From: Gammaproteobacteria bacterium
GTDB lineage: Bacteria; Pseudomonadota; Gammaproteobacteria; SZUA-229
Reading direction: 5' to 3'
NCBI GenBank assembly: GCA_030637945.1
Contig: DAOWFN010000214.1
Coordinates: 1-6,318, forward strand
DNA: 6,318 bases
Each line of letters begins with the position of its first letter. The first letter of the stretch is position 1. Below, piece after piece: positions 5,538-6,318 of this stretch. A model generated the notes under the pieces. It was not told the DNA's origin, made no database searches, and saw only the letters and a list, made by a program, of their open reading frames with translations. The position numbers and the translations under genes were made by a program.

Positions 5538-5589
5538 GAGCATTACATAAAAAAGGCGACTTCCTAGTCGCCTTTTTTATGTAATGCTC
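5538..5589. terminator. Perfect 24-bp-arm hairpin, bidirectional-type terminator
   Basis: Bases 5538-5561 pair without mismatch with 5566-5589 around a TCCT loop. The core is GGCGACT/AGTCGCC, flanked by an internal A run (5549-5554) and T run (5573-5578). The core plus T run is a standard intrinsic terminator for the PEP-CTERM operon, and the mirror-image A run allows function on the opposite strand. The outer ten pairs (GAGCATTACA and its complement) are beyond what termination requires. It begins nine bases after the PEP-CTERM stop codon. Confidence 0.9.
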
Positions 5590-5719
5590 CATTCTATTTG
5601 CGACAAACACAACAATACTCAATCAATCTATTTATCACAAAAAATTAACATCGAGCTTTATACAGAAACTATTACAAACTTCTCTAGTCGTATCATTACC
5701 TTATATTTATGAGACAGCT

Positions 5720-6301
5720 ATGAAATTTCTCTTACCACTCTTATTTACCTTACTGAGCACTTCTGCTTACGCAGACAAATCACAGGAAACCGCCATCTTC
5801 GCCGGAGGCTGCTTCTGGTGCATGGAACCGCCTTTCGACAAACTCGATGGTGTTATCTCTACCACTTCCGGCTACACTGCTGGTCATAAAATCGACCCGA
5901 AGTACCAGGAAGTCTCTGCTGGCGGTACTGGCCATACAGAGGCCATACAGATTGATTTTGATCCTGCAAAAGTATCATATTCAAAATTGCTGGAAGTCTT
6001 CTGGAGAAATATCGACCCTGTCGCAGTCAACCGCCAGTTTTGCGATGCGGGAACACAATACCGGTCAGGTATTTATTACCTCGATAGCGCACAGGAAAAT
6101 GCGGCGAGACAGTCATTTGAAAAACTAAAAATAAACAAACCCTTTAAAGAAAAAATCGCTACAGAGATCGTCGCCGCCAGTACGTTCTACCCTGCCGAGG
6201 AATATCATCAGGATTATTACCAGAAAAATCCATTACGATATAAATACTATCGCTTTGCCTGCGGTCGGGATCAACGACTATCTGAAATATGGGGCGAGTG
6301 A
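5720..6301 (+). CDS. msrA: Exported peptide methionine-S-sulfoxide reductase MsrA
   Basis: MsrA reduces the S-epimer of methionine sulfoxide in proteins, repairing oxidative damage. This 193-residue protein is full length for the MsrA domain and carries a signal peptide (hydrophobic 3-15, cleavage after AYA 16-18), so it should act in the periplasm. The catalytic motif is G30-C31-F-W-C34 after IFAGG; family features also include SGYTAG, GGTGHTEAIQIDFDP with Glu74, NRQFCDAGTQYRSG with Cys108, and YPAEEYHQDYY. Cys181 near the C-terminus is a candidate resolving cysteine. Cys34, in place of the Gly of GCFWG, makes the GCFWC variant. No MsrB domain is fused. The Shine-Dalgarno is weak (GAGA at 5711-5714). 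It follows the long hairpin terminator by 130 bases, in which I see no clear promoter, and is probably transcribed alone. Reductant supply (thioredoxin-like or DsbD/CcdA route) is not in the window. Confidence 0.95.
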   Translation: MKFLLPLLFTLLSTSAYADKSQETAIFAGGCFWCMEPPFDKLDGVISTTSGYTAGHKIDPKYQEVSAGGTGHTEAIQIDFDPAKVSYSKLLEVFWRNIDPVAVNRQFCDAGTQYRSGIYYLDSAQENAARQSFEKLKINKPFKEKIATEIVAASTFYPAEEYHQDYYQKNPLRYKYYRFACGRDQRLSEIWGE

Positions 6302-6318
6302 TAACTCTTTTCCAACAA

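Noticed and set aside
5931..5950. Direct repeat GCCATACAG twice inside msrA
   Set aside because: It is a 9-base repeat in a conserved coding segment (GHTEAIQ) with no insertion relative to the family, so it is coincidental codon use.

Overview
The window looks like a chromosomal segment of a free-living, respiring gammaproteobacterium. The signs are a K+-independent H+-pumping membrane pyrophosphatase, a DUF465 (YdcH-like) gene beside a DksA/TraR-type zinc-finger gene, a FNR/Anr-type site, an outer-membrane barrel with a C-terminal Phe, a PEP-CTERM protein whose tail ends in the 'PAAVWLFGSGLLGL...RRK' form common in this class, and a REP-like palindrome carrying the GTAG signature. I cannot name the genus. 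All seven supported genes are on the + strand. The hppA end is moderate in GC, while about 3965-5529 is visibly more AT-rich.

Layout. 1-27 is a REP-like hairpin. 61-2079 is hppA, closed by a strong intrinsic terminator (2100-2133). 2134-2249 is a short regulatory gap with a perfect TTGAT-N4-ATCAA site, leading to a DUF465 gene (2250-2486) and a DksA/TraR-like gene (2529-2855), probably one transcript. 2998-3669 encodes an eight-strand-type outer-membrane barrel. A good sigma70-type promoter (3698-3725) drives a 69-residue acidic protein (3755-3964) that ends at a second terminator (3986-4017).

The most interesting part is 4018-5589. A 360-bp AT-rich non-coding region holds a near-consensus sigma54 (-24/-12) promoter at 4316-4332. 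Upstream are a consensus-matching IHF site and two dyads with N5 spacers. This promoter sits in front of two exported proteins: an eight-cysteine secreted protein (4378-4938) and a PEP-CTERM protein (4975-5529). The unit closes with a perfect 24-bp-arm hairpin (5538-5589). sigma54 control through the PrsK/PrsR two-component system is established for some PEP-CTERM proteins, so I read this as a sigma54-regulated surface or matrix protein operon. The exosortase and regulators are not in the window.

The window ends with a complete, exported MsrA (5720-6301), a periplasmic methionine sulfoxide reductase. Overall the region is a series of short independent units: energy conservation (hppA), probable oxygen-responsive small regulators, envelope proteins, and periplasmic oxidative repair. 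Functional links between units are inference only.
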